Shown: positions 1 through 9,684, counted from the stretch's first letter. The stretch is DNA of 64,000 nucleotides from Arsenicibacter rosenii (GCF_001870735.1 NZ_MORL01000005.1:1-64000); one strand, 5' to 3'. Program-made: numbers and translations. Notes: generated by a model from the letters alone, not told the origin.

Positions 1-1344
1 ACGGTCTGTCTGGGGCAGTCGGTCAACCTAACGGCCAGCGGAGCCAGCACTTATCTGTGGTCGACCGGGGCTAATACCGCCGGACTGAACCTGACGCCCA
101 ACGCCACCGCGACCTATTCCGTCACCGGCACCACCAATGGCTGTGCGGCAACCGCAACCTTGACTATTCAGGTACAGGCTTGTCCGCTCAGTTTGTCGGC
201 GGGTGTGTTGAATTGCCAACCCGGTGAACTTACGGTATTTGTGGCGGCTACCGGCGGGGACGGGTCACCCTATGAAGTTGCGGCGGCAGGTATTACCCCA
301 TGGTCAGCTAAAACCGGGCCACTGACCATTCCGGTTTTCAATGATACGGCTCCGCTTGAGATATGGGTCCGCAATACCGGCAATCCGGTCAGTATAGTTC
401 GCTATATACTGCCGATACCGGCCTGTGCACGTCCGCTACCGGTAACGGTTACCCCCATCGCAACGGAACCAAACACCCAGCCTTTACAAATTGCCGGAGC
501 CAGTATCAGCTGCGACAGCCGGATCATTACCGTATCGACAACCGGCGGCAACAGTGCTCCGGTCTATCAGCGGATTCTGCTGGTGACCAGTTTCCAGCCA
601 GCCAGTCAACCTCTTGTGCTCGATAACGATGTTTTTGCAGAACGCAGGCCGATACAGCTTCAGGTACAACAGAACGGTGTAAATTCTGCTGTATTCACGT
701 TCGACTACAGCAGCCAGTGCCGGTCTGTCACAACCACCCCGCCGGTAACACAGACGGTAGTGGTGACGGAGCAATCCTGTGCCAGTCCGGCAGCCACGCT
801 CGGGCAACCCCTCACGCTGTCGGCCTCGCTGGCCTGTCAGGAGAATGGCGGCATACTTTCTTTCTTTCCCCACGGCGGGCAGCTCCAGGCCAATACCGTT
901 TTTGAGTTTATGAGTCCGGGAGTTACCGGCTGGACCACCAGCTGCACCGTCAGCGTACAAGACGCCGATCCGGTGATACTGACGTTTGTCCGCCAGCGAA
1001 ACCTGATAACCAATGAGGTGCCCGCGCAGACGACCTATACGCTCACCAATCCATGTACGGCCGGCGCAGGACGAATGCCGGTGGAAGACACCGGCTTTTC
1101 GGTCACCCTTGCAGGCAACCCGACATCGGCCCGCCATGCGGAGATTGCCCTGGCCGGCAAAGACGGATTACCTCTGTGGCTTATCATCACCGATTTACAG
1201 GGACGGACAATCAGCAGCCGGGAAGTCACAGCCACCTCAGGGTTTAAACCATACCAGCTCGAACTGGGTCAGTCGGCAGGTGTTTATCTGCTGACCGTCC
1301 GAAGTATAAAAAAACAACAAACGTTTCGCATTATTAAACAGTAA
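1..1344 (+). CDS. T9SS-secreted surface protein, 5' end outside the window
   Basis: The frame is open from the first base, so this is the C-terminal ~447 residues of a larger protein. It starts in an Ig/PKD-like stretch with the pattern typical of gliding or adhesion proteins (ANTAGLNLTPNATATYSVTG). One or two Cys-containing beta-sandwich modules follow; one has the signature GITPWS, and a later one begins LGQPLTL and has GVTGWTT. The last ~80 residues look like a type A T9SS sorting domain (LQGRTISS, then GQSAGVYLLTV and a basic end at IIKQ). That domain would direct export across the outer membrane and removal of the tail. The same modules occur in the proteins at 1422-4889 and 41991-43331. 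The ligand or substrate is unknown. Confidence 0.8.
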   Translation, partial: TVCLGQSVNLTASGASTYLWSTGANTAGLNLTPNATATYSVTGTTNGCAATATLTIQVQACPLSLSAGVLNCQPGELTVFVAATGGDGSPYEVAAAGITPWSAKTGPLTIPVFNDTAPLEIWVRNTGNPVSIVRYILPIPACARPLPVTVTPIATEPNTQPLQIAGASISCDSRIITVSTTGGNSAPVYQRILLVTSFQPASQPLVLDNDVFAERRPIQLQVQQNGVNSAVFTFDYSSQCRSVTTTPPVTQTVVVTEQSCASPAATLGQPLTLSASLACQENGGILSFFPHGGQLQANTVFEFMSPGVTGWTTSCTVSVQDADPVILTFVRQRNLITNEVPAQTTYTLTNPCTAGAGRMPVEDTGFSVTLAGNPTSARHAEIALAGKDGLPLWLIITDLQGRTISSREVTATSGFKPYQLELGQSAGVYLLTVRSIKKQQTFRIIKQ

Positions 1345-1381
1345 TCCGAGCGACGGTTCTCGTTTACACCCAAAAACCTGG

Positions 1382-1389
1382 TAGGTTTG
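1382..1389 (+). promoter_or_regulatory. Possible Bacteroidota -7 element TAGGTTTG
   Basis: TAGGTTTG fits TAnnTTTG and lies 32 bases before the nuclease start. It is also the right arm of a small inverted repeat (AAACCT GGT AGGTTT), so the match may be incidental. No clear -33 TTTG is visible. Confidence 0.3.
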
Positions 1390-1421
1390 TGATGTAGTTA
1401 ATCAGCAACTAATCCATTTGT

Positions 1422-4400
1422 ATGATGCGTTTTATACGATCCACGGTACGGGTACTCACCGGTGTTCTGCTGCTGACGCAGGCAGCTCACGCCCAGATTG
1501 AGTTTTCCCCGTCTTCCCTCTCCTACACGCAGCCCTTTACGGCACCAACCCTGCCGCAATCCGGTACGGCTACCCTCAACCCCAACTCGGCGGCCACGCC
1601 GGGTGCCCCGGGGTTGTATGTAGAGAAAACAGGCGCCAACAACCCGAACCTGATTACAGCCAACAACGGGGCCAGCAACTCCGGCGGTGTATTCAGCTAC
1701 GGGACGACCGACCAGCCCGACCGGGCGCTCGGGACCATCGGCTCCAGCAATGCGGCCGCCGGTAACTTCTCGTATGGCTTCCGGTTTAAAAATACGACCG
1801 GCGCAACCATTACCTCGCTGGCTGTCAGCTACGCCGGCGAACAGTGGCGGAACTCGGCCGCTGCGGCTCAGACCATTACGTTTGCCTACGTTGTTGCCAG
1901 CGCGGTAACCTCAACCTCGCCGGCTTCCGGTTCTGCCCCCGCCGGTTATACCCAGGTGCCGGCGCTCAACTTTACCAGCCCCGTTACCGGTGGTACAGCC
2001 GCCGCCCTCGACGGCAATGCGGCGGCCAACCGCGTTCTGATTTCCGGTACCATTGTCGTGAACATTCCCGACGGACAGGAAATCATGCTGCGCTGGTACG
2101 ATCCCGACCATACCGGTTCTGACCATGGCCTGGCCATCGACGATCTGACCGTTGTGGCGTCGACCGGCACACCGCCGGTGCAGACCGTTCTGAGCGTCAA
2201 CCCTACGTCACTGAGTAACTTTACGGCCGTCCAGGGCACTCCGTCAGCAGCACAGTGGTTTGTGATCACGGCCAGCGGCCTGACGGCTCCGATCGGGATT
2301 ACAGCCCCGGCAGGCGTTGAACTCAGCCTCGACAATGCCACGTTTGCGGCTACGCTCAGCCTGCCTGCGTCAACCGGCACAACAACGGTCTATACCCGCT
2401 TAACGGGTGCGGCCGCCGGTGCCGTTTCCGGAAACATTACGCTGCAGAGCGGTGACCGTACTGCCTCTGTCGGCGTTACCGGTGTGGTCAGTGCGCCGGG
2501 CAGCCGGTTTACGCCGATTGCCACCATCCGGAGCTACCCGACGGGCATCAATACCGTAGCTGCCGGCCGCGTAACGGTCAGCAGTCAGTTTGGCGGCAAT
2601 ACCTTCTATATGCAGGACGGTACCGGCGGTATCCAGCTGTTCAGAAGCGCCGAAGCACTGGGCAACCAGGTACAGTTGGGCGACTCTATTCAGGTGGCCG
2701 GTGCAACCGCCGTCTTCCAGGGTGGTAAAGAAATCGTGGTGACCAGCATGACTATTGTGTCGGGCGTTCCGAACCGGGTTCCGGCTCCGAAAGTGATTAC
2801 GCTCGACCAGTTGCCGGCCAACGAAGGCCTGCTGGTTCAGGTACAGGGGGTAGCCATCGGCGGCAGCGGCGATGTGTTTACCGCCACCACCTACCCGCTG
2901 ACAGGCGGCGGTCAGTCGGGTACGCTGTTCATCCGTGCCTCAACCGACCTGAACGGCTCAACCAAACCAGGCGGCAACCTCACCATCACCGGTATCAGCG
3001 AGCACTTTACCAGCGGCAGTACCAACATCACCGAACTGATACCGCGCTTCCTGCCGGACGTACCGGGATCTACCAGCGTGGCCCTTGCCGATCAGACCTG
3101 CGGCGGTTCACAGACGATTTCGCTGTCGCCGGATCAGACCTTCGACCTGGCCACGTTTAACCTTGAATTCTTTGGTGCCGACAGCGGTGTGATTACCTGC
3201 CCGACGTCGCCGACCGCCCGGCCATATGCCGACAACGGACCGGCCAACGAGCTGTTGCAGGCACAAAACGTTGCTACGGTGCTGAACAAACTCAATGCGG
3301 ATGTGTATGTTGTGGAAGAAGTGAGCGACCAGAACCTGCTGGCTCAGGTGGTGAGCAACAGCCTGAGCGGCTATAGTCTGGTCTGTTCCGACAAATTTTC
3401 GTACTACTTCCAGGCCGATTGCGACCAGTCCGTAAACAGCGACGGTACCGTTTTCGGCCCGTCGTCGCTGGCGCAGAAGGTCTGCGTCATCTATAAAAAC
3501 AGCACGGTCAGTTTCCTGGCAGGCGAAAGCCGCGCCCTGTTCGATGGCAAGTATAACTACCCGAACGCCAACAACTGGTCGTCGGGCCGGTTGCCGTATC
3601 TGTTTGCGGCCAATGTGACCGTCAACGGGGTAACGCAGAAAGTGTACATTGTCGGTATTCACGCGAAATCAGGGTCGGCCACGGCCGATTACACACGCCG
3701 CCGTGACGACATTCTGGAACTGAAAGCCGAGCTGGATGCCAGCTACCCGAATGCTAACGTCATTATCGCCGGGGACTATAACGATCAGATTCTGAGTTCT
3801 ATTGCCAGTGGTCAACCTTCGTCATACCGTGCTTTTGATGTGCTTGATAACGGCAGCGATAACCCGAACTACGAAATCCTGACGAAGGCACTCGAAGCGC
3901 AGGGATGCCGGTCATTCGGTTCCGGCAGTTTCCTGGATCACATCACGATTTCAAACGAACTACAGCCGGCCTACATCGCCAACTCGGCGTTTGTCTTCCA
4001 GCCCGGTATCCTGAACTACAGCAATACCACGTCTGACCACTTCCCGGTACTGGCCCGCTTCGACCTGACGAAACTGGTACCGGCCCAGGGCGGAACACTG
4101 GCCCTGACCGACCCGCTGTACAACTGCGACACCCGTCAGATTACGTTCCAGTCGACAGGCGGCAATGGGTCGCCGGTTGAATACCGCGCCGTCGGCGTGC
4201 GCGACTGGGGCACCAACCCCGTAGCGTTCATCGAAGCACCGGTGGTAGCCGATCCGAACAATACGACCATCCTGCTGGAAGCGCGCCAGAACGGCGTTAC
4301 CGTTACCCGCGTCTTCAACTTCCGGACGGCCAATTGCGGCGGTACCACAACCCCGCCTACACAGCCGGGTTCGCTGTCGCTGCTGGCCCCGCAATACAAC

Positions 4401-4889
4401 TGTGCTACGCGTCAGATTACGTTCCAGAGCGCCGGGGGTAATGGCTCCGCCGTTGACTACCGCGCCATCGGTGTCCGCGACTGGAGTACCAATCCGGTTG
4501 CCTTCATTGAAGCGCCCGTAGTAGCCGACCCGAATAACGCGACCATTCAGATGGAAGCCCGTCAGAGTGGTGTGGTGGTTACCCGTTCGTTCAACTTCCG
4601 GACGGCCTGTGCTGCCCGTGAAGCGACCCGCAGCGAAGCCCTCCAGGTAACCCTGCTGGGTAACCCGACGCTGTCTGACATGCTGGAGGTCGAAATCCGG
4701 GGCGCCGAAGGACAGGCCGTACAGCTCCTGCTCGTCGACGGACAAGGCAAACAAATCAGCGCACAAACCGTTGACCGCGCCGGTGCCGCCGAGCAGCAAC
4801 GCCTGAAACTCGGCCGTTCGGCCGGTATGTACTTCCTGAACGTATCGACCGCCACGCAGCAGAAAACGGTGAAGGTCATCCGCCAGTAA
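1422..4889 (+). CDS. Multidomain extracellular endonuclease/exonuclease/phosphatase-family protein with T9SS sorting tail
   Basis: This is a secreted phosphoesterase, probably a nuclease that scavenges or remodels extracellular DNA. Residues 1-24 are a signal peptide ending AHAQ. An N-terminal beta-rich domain (~30-250, motif GEQWRN) is of the type found in ExeM-like nucleases. A BACON/Ig-like domain follows (~255-350), then an OB-fold-like segment (~360-455, MQDGTGGIQLF). The catalytic EEP domain spans ~574-871: FNLEFFG, VEEVSD, GIHAKSG, IIAGDYND and SDHFPVLARF supply the usual Asn, Glu, His, Asp and final Asp-His residues. Two near-identical modules (~886-973 and ~981-1064) precede the sorting domain (GRSAGMYFL, ending VIRQ). 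Two in-frame ATGs, at 1422 and 1425, are both possible starts. The substrate is inferred from the family. Confidence 0.85.
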   Translation: MMRFIRSTVRVLTGVLLLTQAAHAQIEFSPSSLSYTQPFTAPTLPQSGTATLNPNSAATPGAPGLYVEKTGANNPNLITANNGASNSGGVFSYGTTDQPDRALGTIGSSNAAAGNFSYGFRFKNTTGATITSLAVSYAGEQWRNSAAAAQTITFAYVVASAVTSTSPASGSAPAGYTQVPALNFTSPVTGGTAAALDGNAAANRVLISGTIVVNIPDGQEIMLRWYDPDHTGSDHGLAIDDLTVVASTGTPPVQTVLSVNPTSLSNFTAVQGTPSAAQWFVITASGLTAPIGITAPAGVELSLDNATFAATLSLPASTGTTTVYTRLTGAAAGAVSGNITLQSGDRTASVGVTGVVSAPGSRFTPIATIRSYPTGINTVAAGRVTVSSQFGGNTFYMQDGTGGIQLFRSAEALGNQVQLGDSIQVAGATAVFQGGKEIVVTSMTIVSGVPNRVPAPKVITLDQLPANEGLLVQVQGVAIGGSGDVFTATTYPLTGGGQSGTLFIRASTDLNGSTKPGGNLTITGISEHFTSGSTNITELIPRFLPDVPGSTSVALADQTCGGSQTISLSPDQTFDLATFNLEFFGADSGVITCPTSPTARPYADNGPANELLQAQNVATVLNKLNADVYVVEEVSDQNLLAQVVSNSLSGYSLVCSDKFSYYFQADCDQSVNSDGTVFGPSSLAQKVCVIYKNSTVSFLAGESRALFDGKYNYPNANNWSSGRLPYLFAANVTVNGVTQKVYIVGIHAKSGSATADYTRRRDDILELKAELDASYPNANVIIAGDYNDQILSSIASGQPSSYRAFDVLDNGSDNPNYEILTKALEAQGCRSFGSGSFLDHITISNELQPAYIANSAFVFQPGILNYSNTTSDHFPVLARFDLTKLVPAQGGTLALTDPLYNCDTRQITFQSTGGNGSPVEYRAVGVRDWGTNPVAFIEAPVVADPNNTTILLEARQNGVTVTRVFNFRTANCGGTTTPPTQPGSLSLLAPQYNCATRQITFQSAGGNGSAVDYRAIGVRDWSTNPVAFIEAPVVADPNNATIQMEARQSGVVVTRSFNFRTACAAREATRSEALQVTLLGNPTLSDMLEVEIRGAEGQAVQLLLVDGQGKQISAQTVDRAGAAEQQRLKLGRSAGMYFLNVSTATQQKTVKVIRQ
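4078..4614 (+). repeat. Two tandem copies of a ~85-residue module inside the nuclease gene
   Basis: Copy 1 is about 4078-4341 and copy 2 about 4363-4614. Both encode YNC..RQITFQS.GGNGS, a GVRDW core, then NPVAFIEAPVVADPNN. The high identity suggests recent internal duplication. Confidence 0.85.
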
Positions 4890-4912
4890 GGTACGCCCTC
4901 GTTACTAATACA

Positions 4913-4955
4913 CAGAAAAAGGTCCCTTATAGTAAACTGTAGGGGGCCTTTTCTG
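4913..4955 (+). terminator. Stem-loop terminator after the nuclease gene
   Basis: CAGAAAAAGGTCCCT (4913-4927) pairs with AGGGGGCCTTTTCTG (4941-4955) with one interruption. The 3' arm carries the T-run. Confidence 0.75.
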
Positions 4956-4975
4956 TGAAAATTGAGCTGATTACG

Positions 4976-4983
4976 TAGTTTTG
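4976..4983 (+). promoter_or_regulatory. Candidate Bacteroidota -7 element TAGTTTTG
   Basis: TAGTTTTG matches TAnnTTTG, lies 19 bases before the epimerase start and directly follows the upstream terminator. The -33 box is weak. Confidence 0.45.
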
Positions 4984-5002
4984 CCAAAAACACAATTGCT
5001 CC

Positions 5003-5950
5003 ATGACCATTTTAGTAACAGGTGGTGCCGGTTTTATCGGATCTCATTTAACGGAGCGGCTCCTGCAACTTGGTCATACCGTTATCTGCCTGGACAACCT
5101 GGACGACTACTATGATCCCGGTTTAAAACAGCAGCACATTCAGGCCTTCACCGGCAGTCCGGCCTATCATTTCATTAAAGGGGATATCCGCCGGCAGGAA
5201 CTGGTGGCCGATATCCTGTCCGGTCATCAGTGTGATACGGTCATTCATTTAGCCGCCCGGGCCGGTGTCCGCCCGTCGGTGTTTGCGCCCGCCTTGTATG
5301 TAGATGTGAATGTCAACGGTACGTTATCTGTGCTGGAAGCCATGCGGCAGACCGGCGTCAGGCGGCTTATTCTGGCGTCGTCTTCGTCGGTTTATGGCAA
5401 TACACCAGGCATTCCTTTCCGGGAAGATCAGACCGGCGAGCAGCCCGTTTCGCCCTATGCGTCCTCCAAGTATGCGGCCGAGCTGCTGGCACACGCCTAC
5501 CATAGCCTGTATCACTTCGATATCAGCTGCCTGCGGCTGTTTACCGTCTATGGGCCGCGTCAGCGCCCCGAAATGGCCATCAGCCAGTTTGTTCATGGCC
5601 TGCTGACCCAAACCCCCATCCGCGTTTTCGGCGATGGCTCCGTCGTGCGGAACTACACCTACATCGACGATACCGTCACGGGCTTTCTTCAGGCGTTAAC
5701 CCATTTGCAGGGCTTTCAGCGGCTGAACATCGGCGGCGCAGAAGCCATTTCCCTGCAACAACTCATCAGCCTGCTCGAACAACTCACCGGTCAGACGACC
5801 CGTATCCAGCATTTTCCGCTTCAGCCGGGCGATGTCCTCTACACGGCCGCTGACCTCACCCTCGCCCAACGCCGGATCGGCTACCACCCCGCCATTCCTC
5901 TCCGCGAAGGCCTGCAGCGTTTTATTAGCTGGCATAAAAAAAAACGCTGA
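5003..5950 (+). CDS. NAD-dependent nucleotide-sugar epimerase (UDP-glucuronate/UDP-hexose 4-epimerase type)
   Basis: This is an extended short-chain dehydrogenase that interconverts UDP-sugars for surface polysaccharide. The N-terminus has the Rossmann glycine motif TGGAGFIGSHL. The catalytic pair is in SPYASSKYAAE (Tyr-x3-Lys) and the Ser is in ASSSSVYG. The segment AARAGVRPS resembles UDP-glucuronate 4-epimerases. Its 315 residues are normal for the family. It lies at the start of the polysaccharide region and ahead of the PHP phosphatase. Substrate specificity cannot be read from sequence alone; UDP-glucose 4-epimerase is the main alternative. Confidence 0.8.
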   Translation: MTILVTGGAGFIGSHLTERLLQLGHTVICLDNLDDYYDPGLKQQHIQAFTGSPAYHFIKGDIRRQELVADILSGHQCDTVIHLAARAGVRPSVFAPALYVDVNVNGTLSVLEAMRQTGVRRLILASSSSVYGNTPGIPFREDQTGEQPVSPYASSKYAAELLAHAYHSLYHFDISCLRLFTVYGPRQRPEMAISQFVHGLLTQTPIRVFGDGSVVRNYTYIDDTVTGFLQALTHLQGFQRLNIGGAEAISLQQLISLLEQLTGQTTRIQHFPLQPGDVLYTAADLTLAQRRIGYHPAIPLREGLQRFISWHKKKR

Positions 5951-6162
5951 TTTTTTAACGGTACCATACGATACTATTTGCGACTACTTCGTCTAAAAAG
6001 TAGTTTATTTGACGTTTTCGTATGCCGTATATCCATTTAATTCAAATAAAACTTACTATACTCTAAGTCTGATAAACTACATTATGACTATATATTGTTT
6101 CTGACACAACCTTATCGCTTTTTTTTACGTATTTATCATCAGACAGTACTTTTTCCTTACGC

Positions 6163-6930
6163 ATGCAACAAACCTCCCTCTGGCACCGGATACTATCTAC
6201 CTTCAGAAATGAGTCAGCTCAAACCGAGACTTGTTTCTGGGAAGTAGATATTCATTCGCATCTCTTGCCGGGGCTCGATGATGGCGTTCAGCATCCGGAC
6301 GATACCCTCGCCTGCCTGCAACAACTCGTCAGCTGGGGAATAAAAAAAGTAATTACCACCCCGCACGTCAGCCGCGACTGGTATCCGAACAGCTCGCAAA
6401 CCATCCGCGATGGCCTGAAAACCGTTCAGGAATTAATCGAAACCCATCAGTTGCCCCTGACCGTTGAAGTAGCCGCCGAATACCTGCTTGATGACTTTTT
6501 TCCCGGCCTGCTGAAAGAAAACGACCTGCTTTCGTTCGGAGCACAGCGTTACCTGCTTGTCGAAACCGGCTGGGCTTCGGCCCCAAACTACCTCGACGAC
6601 ATCCTGTTCCGGATTCAGACCAAAGGCTATACCCCCGTTCTGGCCCACCCCGAACGGTATAAATACTACCACGACCACAGGGAAACCCTGCTTCACCTGC
6701 GCGAGGCCGGCTGTAAACTACAGCTCAACTGGATGTCGCTCACCGGACGCTATGGCAGTTCCGTACAGCGGCAGGCCCGCTTTCTGCTCAAACAACAGGC
6801 CATCGATTTTATCGGCAGCGACCTGCACCAACCGCGCGATCTGAACGACATGCGCAAACTGTTTACCTCCTCCGACTGGCAGTTACTTTCTGAGCAACCC
6901 CTCCTCAATCATACCCTTTTAATCGACTAA
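6163..6930 (+). CDS. CpsB/YwqE-type PHP-domain tyrosine-protein phosphatase
   Basis: This is a metal-dependent phosphatase of the PHP fold (255 residues) that, in the family, dephosphorylates the BY-kinase of capsule export. Metal ligands are visible in the expected order: DIHSHLLPGLDDG near residue 27, TTPHV, the central Glu region, AHPERY near 165, and GSDLHQP near 220. The probable partner is the Wzc-like kinase at 33564-35888, about 27 kb away on the other strand. The 212-base upstream spacer is AT-rich and has a small inverted repeat (ACTACTT 5983-5989 / AAGTAGT 5998-6004). Confidence 0.88.
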   Translation: MQQTSLWHRILSTFRNESAQTETCFWEVDIHSHLLPGLDDGVQHPDDTLACLQQLVSWGIKKVITTPHVSRDWYPNSSQTIRDGLKTVQELIETHQLPLTVEVAAEYLLDDFFPGLLKENDLLSFGAQRYLLVETGWASAPNYLDDILFRIQTKGYTPVLAHPERYKYYHDHRETLLHLREAGCKLQLNWMSLTGRYGSSVQRQARFLLKQQAIDFIGSDLHQPRDLNDMRKLFTSSDWQLLSEQPLLNHTLLID

Positions 6931-7250
6931 ATGGTTACATTTTTTAGCAAAATAGCCATAATCAATTAGTTACATAAAAGTACCGTTTAAAAGAATCCCC
7001 AAATAGTACATATATTAATTTGAAATAGCATAGTACAGCTATTTATATATTCTTTTCTATACGTTAACTTTGATGCATCATTTAAGATACCATATTGAAT
7101 AAATGTAGACTTATAGTACATTCTATTGTCTATATCAGATCCGGAGGTCTTTTATTGGGTGAGAGGCAGGTATTGAGGCGGAAAAGACAAGAGGGGCAAT
7201 GTTGAAAAACCTGAATCTTATCATTAACCATTTAGATACTGGTTACCGGG
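6931..7250. other. AT-rich spacer with one possible promoter element
   Basis: There is no credible gene here. TAACTTTG at 7065-7072 fits TAnnTTTG in the direction of the barrel gene but would leave a ~170-base leader. Confidence 0.4.
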
Positions 7251-7967
7251 ATGAACCACACCGTATTGTTGCTATGGCTGCTGACAGTGCCGCTTGTCAG
7301 TCAGAGTGCGGATGACGGGCCGCTCAAAAAAAGCCGCCCGCTGCCAGCGTATCAAACCGGACTGGCACCTATGTTGCAGGTAAGCACCGCGGGATTCGGG
7401 GTTGGGGTGGCCCACTCGGTTTCCCGCCATATTGCCGCCCGGGCAGGCGTCAACCTATTCAACTACCAGGGCATCTATAACGCAGGTAAAGATACCGACG
7501 ATCTGCAGTTAGCGTTTGATTACTCGTTTAAGCTGACGTCGTTTAATCTCTTACTGGACTATTACCCGTTCCGGCGGTTAGGCTTTCGCCTGACGGCAGG
7601 GACCTATTTCAACCGTAACCGGTTCTCACTTTTTGGTCAGTCAACGAAGGACTTCAAGTTTAATGATGTGGTCTTCACGGTTAAGGACATTGGTACCATT
7701 GAAGGAACTGCCCGTTTTCAACGATTCGCGCCATATGCAGGCCTGGGCTGGGGACATCCGTTCCTGCGCAAGCGCCTCAAACTGATGGTCGACCTAGGGA
7801 TGTTTTTCCAGAACTCGCCCAAAATCGACTTCCGTACAACGGGTATGCTTGCTCCTTCCAGTGACCAGGGAGCTGTATTAGAAAACAACCTGAAACCGCT
7901 TAAGTACTATCCTATTCTAAACATAGGTCTGGCTTATCGCCTCAAGGCAAGTCTGTTTAATCGTTAA
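7251..7967 (+). CDS. Outer-membrane beta-barrel protein, function unknown
   Basis: The 238-residue protein has an N-terminal hydrophobic signal peptide (~1-19). Alternating amphipathic strands follow, ending in a terminal strand with aromatic and hydrophobic residues (NIGLAYRLKASLF), the usual layout of small Bacteroidota barrels (OmpW/PorT-like size). Aromatic-rich strands such as LDYYPFRRLGFRL support this. No catalytic motif is visible. It is 37 bases upstream of the lipoprotein gene at 8005 and may be co-transcribed with it. I do not recognise a specific family. Confidence 0.6.
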   Translation: MNHTVLLLWLLTVPLVSQSADDGPLKKSRPLPAYQTGLAPMLQVSTAGFGVGVAHSVSRHIAARAGVNLFNYQGIYNAGKDTDDLQLAFDYSFKLTSFNLLLDYYPFRRLGFRLTAGTYFNRNRFSLFGQSTKDFKFNDVVFTVKDIGTIEGTARFQRFAPYAGLGWGHPFLRKRLKLMVDLGMFFQNSPKIDFRTTGMLAPSSDQGAVLENNLKPLKYYPILNIGLAYRLKASLFNR

Positions 7968-8004
7968 TTAATCATTCATCTGTAAAACCTTTACTGACCA
8001 ATTT

Positions 8005-9561
8005 ATGCAGCGTATTATTAAATCGTTTCCGCTCCGCAAAGCACGGGCAACAGCCCTGATTGCTGTGGCCGGAGCCGCCCTGGTAACGGGATGCCAGGAC
8101 CTGCGCGACACCTTCAGCCTCAAGCCGCTGAACGGTATCACCGCCCGCGTAAGTGTTGAACCGGCTGCTACCCAGGTAACCGGTGCCATCGTCGACGCCA
8201 AAACCCTTGACGCTATTAGTGATGCGAGGGTAACGGTTACCATCTCAGGTCCGGACGCCGACCGTGTGGTTGACTCACAAGGCAACAAACTGCCGTCGAC
8301 CTTTACGACCAAAGGCTCGATTGCCTTGTATCTGACCGGTGAAGTGCCGACGCTGGAAAAGCCGGCCCGCATCCTGGTACAGGTAACGCCGCCAAGCTAC
8401 ACCTCCTACATGGAAAGCAGCACGAACCTGGTATTGACGAAAGCCATCAACGATCCGTTCCAGGTAAAACTGGTCGATGAAAAAAATCTGCCGGCTGATA
8501 TTGCCGTGATCCGTACCAACTTTACCGTGGGCGCCGGCGGGGTAAACCCAAGCCTGAAATCACTGCCGATCGGCAACATTCAGGCCGCGATTAAGCCCGG
8601 TACCGTATTCCTGGGCGAAGATGGCAAACCACTGGCTCAGGGTTCACGCGTTGATGTATTCATCCGTCGCGGTGGTGCGCCGGTGGGCTCAAGCGTTTCG
8701 CTCAGAGAAGGCGATAAAGTATCTGACGTGGTGCTGAAACTGTATGATTATCTGGATATTCAGTTTACCAGCGGCGGTAAGCCGGTTACGTTTACCGGTA
8801 ATGACATTGCCATGCTGATACCGGCCGACGGCACAGGCGGAGTGGATATCGTAAACTACGATGGTGCAACCGGTCAGTTTATCGCGGCCAGTCGCACAGC
8901 GATCAGCAACATCAACGGCAGCACGTTTATTCCGCTCAACATTACGGATGTGTCTAAGCCAATCGGTCTGGGTGAAATCGTGAAAAACACGTGCACCGGC
9001 TCACTGGACATTAATGTTGTGAATGCCGGCAATACATCAATCGAAGGCTTTGCCTATTCATACGAAATTGAGCAGAAAGGCCTGAAAGTAAAAGGCTCAT
9101 CAAGTTCATCCATCGACTTCCCGACCGCCCTGTCAGAACCGGCAACGGTGAAACTGTTTGACTCGGAAGGCGAGCTGTTTGGTACCCTTTCGCTCAACAG
9201 CCTGTGCGGCAAGCAGGAAAAACTGGTCCAGTATACCAAGCGTGTGGTCAACGTATCGTTCAAAGCGAACGTAACCTGTGCCAACGGCAAAACACCGAAA
9301 CTGAACGGCAGCGACCTGTCCCTGGCCCTGTATCCGAACGTAACGGTATGGTATGCTGAAAAAGGCAAACCACTGACCTCTTCGACCGTGGTGAAACAAG
9401 GCGAAGGGCAGTTAATCGGTCTGAAGCCCAATACCCTTTACCAGGCACGCGTTGACTTTGAGGGTTCATACAATTATGAATTCACAACCGGCAACAGCGA
9501 CACCGCCCTGGAACCCATTCAGGTAAATATCAAGTCGGGTACACTGGTTTGCCCGAACTAA
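8005..9561 (+). CDS. Large surface or periplasmic lipoprotein, function unknown
   Basis: The N-terminus has basic residues, a hydrophobic stretch and a lipobox (LVTGC, Cys at residue 30), so it should be lipid-anchored. Residues ~50-130 look like a carboxypeptidase-regulatory-like beta-sandwich (TGAIVDAKTLDAISDARVTV). The rest is beta-rich with no catalytic motif that I recognise. It lies between the barrel at 7251 and fcl, and a terminator follows at 9594. A structural or adhesive role is possible but not shown. Confidence 0.65.
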   Translation: MQRIIKSFPLRKARATALIAVAGAALVTGCQDLRDTFSLKPLNGITARVSVEPAATQVTGAIVDAKTLDAISDARVTVTISGPDADRVVDSQGNKLPSTFTTKGSIALYLTGEVPTLEKPARILVQVTPPSYTSYMESSTNLVLTKAINDPFQVKLVDEKNLPADIAVIRTNFTVGAGGVNPSLKSLPIGNIQAAIKPGTVFLGEDGKPLAQGSRVDVFIRRGGAPVGSSVSLREGDKVSDVVLKLYDYLDIQFTSGGKPVTFTGNDIAMLIPADGTGGVDIVNYDGATGQFIAASRTAISNINGSTFIPLNITDVSKPIGLGEIVKNTCTGSLDINVVNAGNTSIEGFAYSYEIEQKGLKVKGSSSSSIDFPTALSEPATVKLFDSEGELFGTLSLNSLCGKQEKLVQYTKRVVNVSFKANVTCANGKTPKLNGSDLSLALYPNVTVWYAEKGKPLTSSTVVKQGEGQLIGLKPNTLYQARVDFEGSYNYEFTTGNSDTALEPIQVNIKSGTLVCPN

Positions 9562-9593
9562 GGTTCGTTTTCTGACTACGATCCATGGTCACC

Positions 9594-9630
9594 GCCCCTT
9601 CTCCACCTGTTCGGGGAAGGGGCTATTTAA
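9594..9630 (+). terminator. Stem-loop terminator after the lipoprotein gene
   Basis: GCCCCTTC (9594-9601) pairs perfectly with GAAGGGGC (9616-9623). TATTTAATTT follows. Confidence 0.75.
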
Positions 9631-9657
9631 TTTACGATGTATGATTTACGATGTACG
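9630..9657. repeat. Tandem 14-base repeat
   Basis: ATTTACGATGTATG (9630-9643) is followed directly by ATTTACGATGTACG (9644-9657), 13 of 14 identical. The unit looks like a dispersed intergenic repeat. Confidence 0.7.
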
Positions 9658-9661
9658 ATGT

Positions 9662-9684
9662 AAAAACCTTCCTGGAAGGTTTTT
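9662..9684. repeat. Perfect 23-base palindrome
   Basis: AAAAACCTTCC, a central T, then GGAAGGTTTTT. It is similar in plan to AAACCTGGTAGGTTT near 1373-1388. It could be a second terminator, a protein-binding site or a small repeat family. Confidence 0.7.

Noticed and set aside
3960-4799. Long antisense frame (279 codons) in the nuclease gene
   Set aside because: Shadow of the real gene in the GC-rich codon pattern; no start site or domain.
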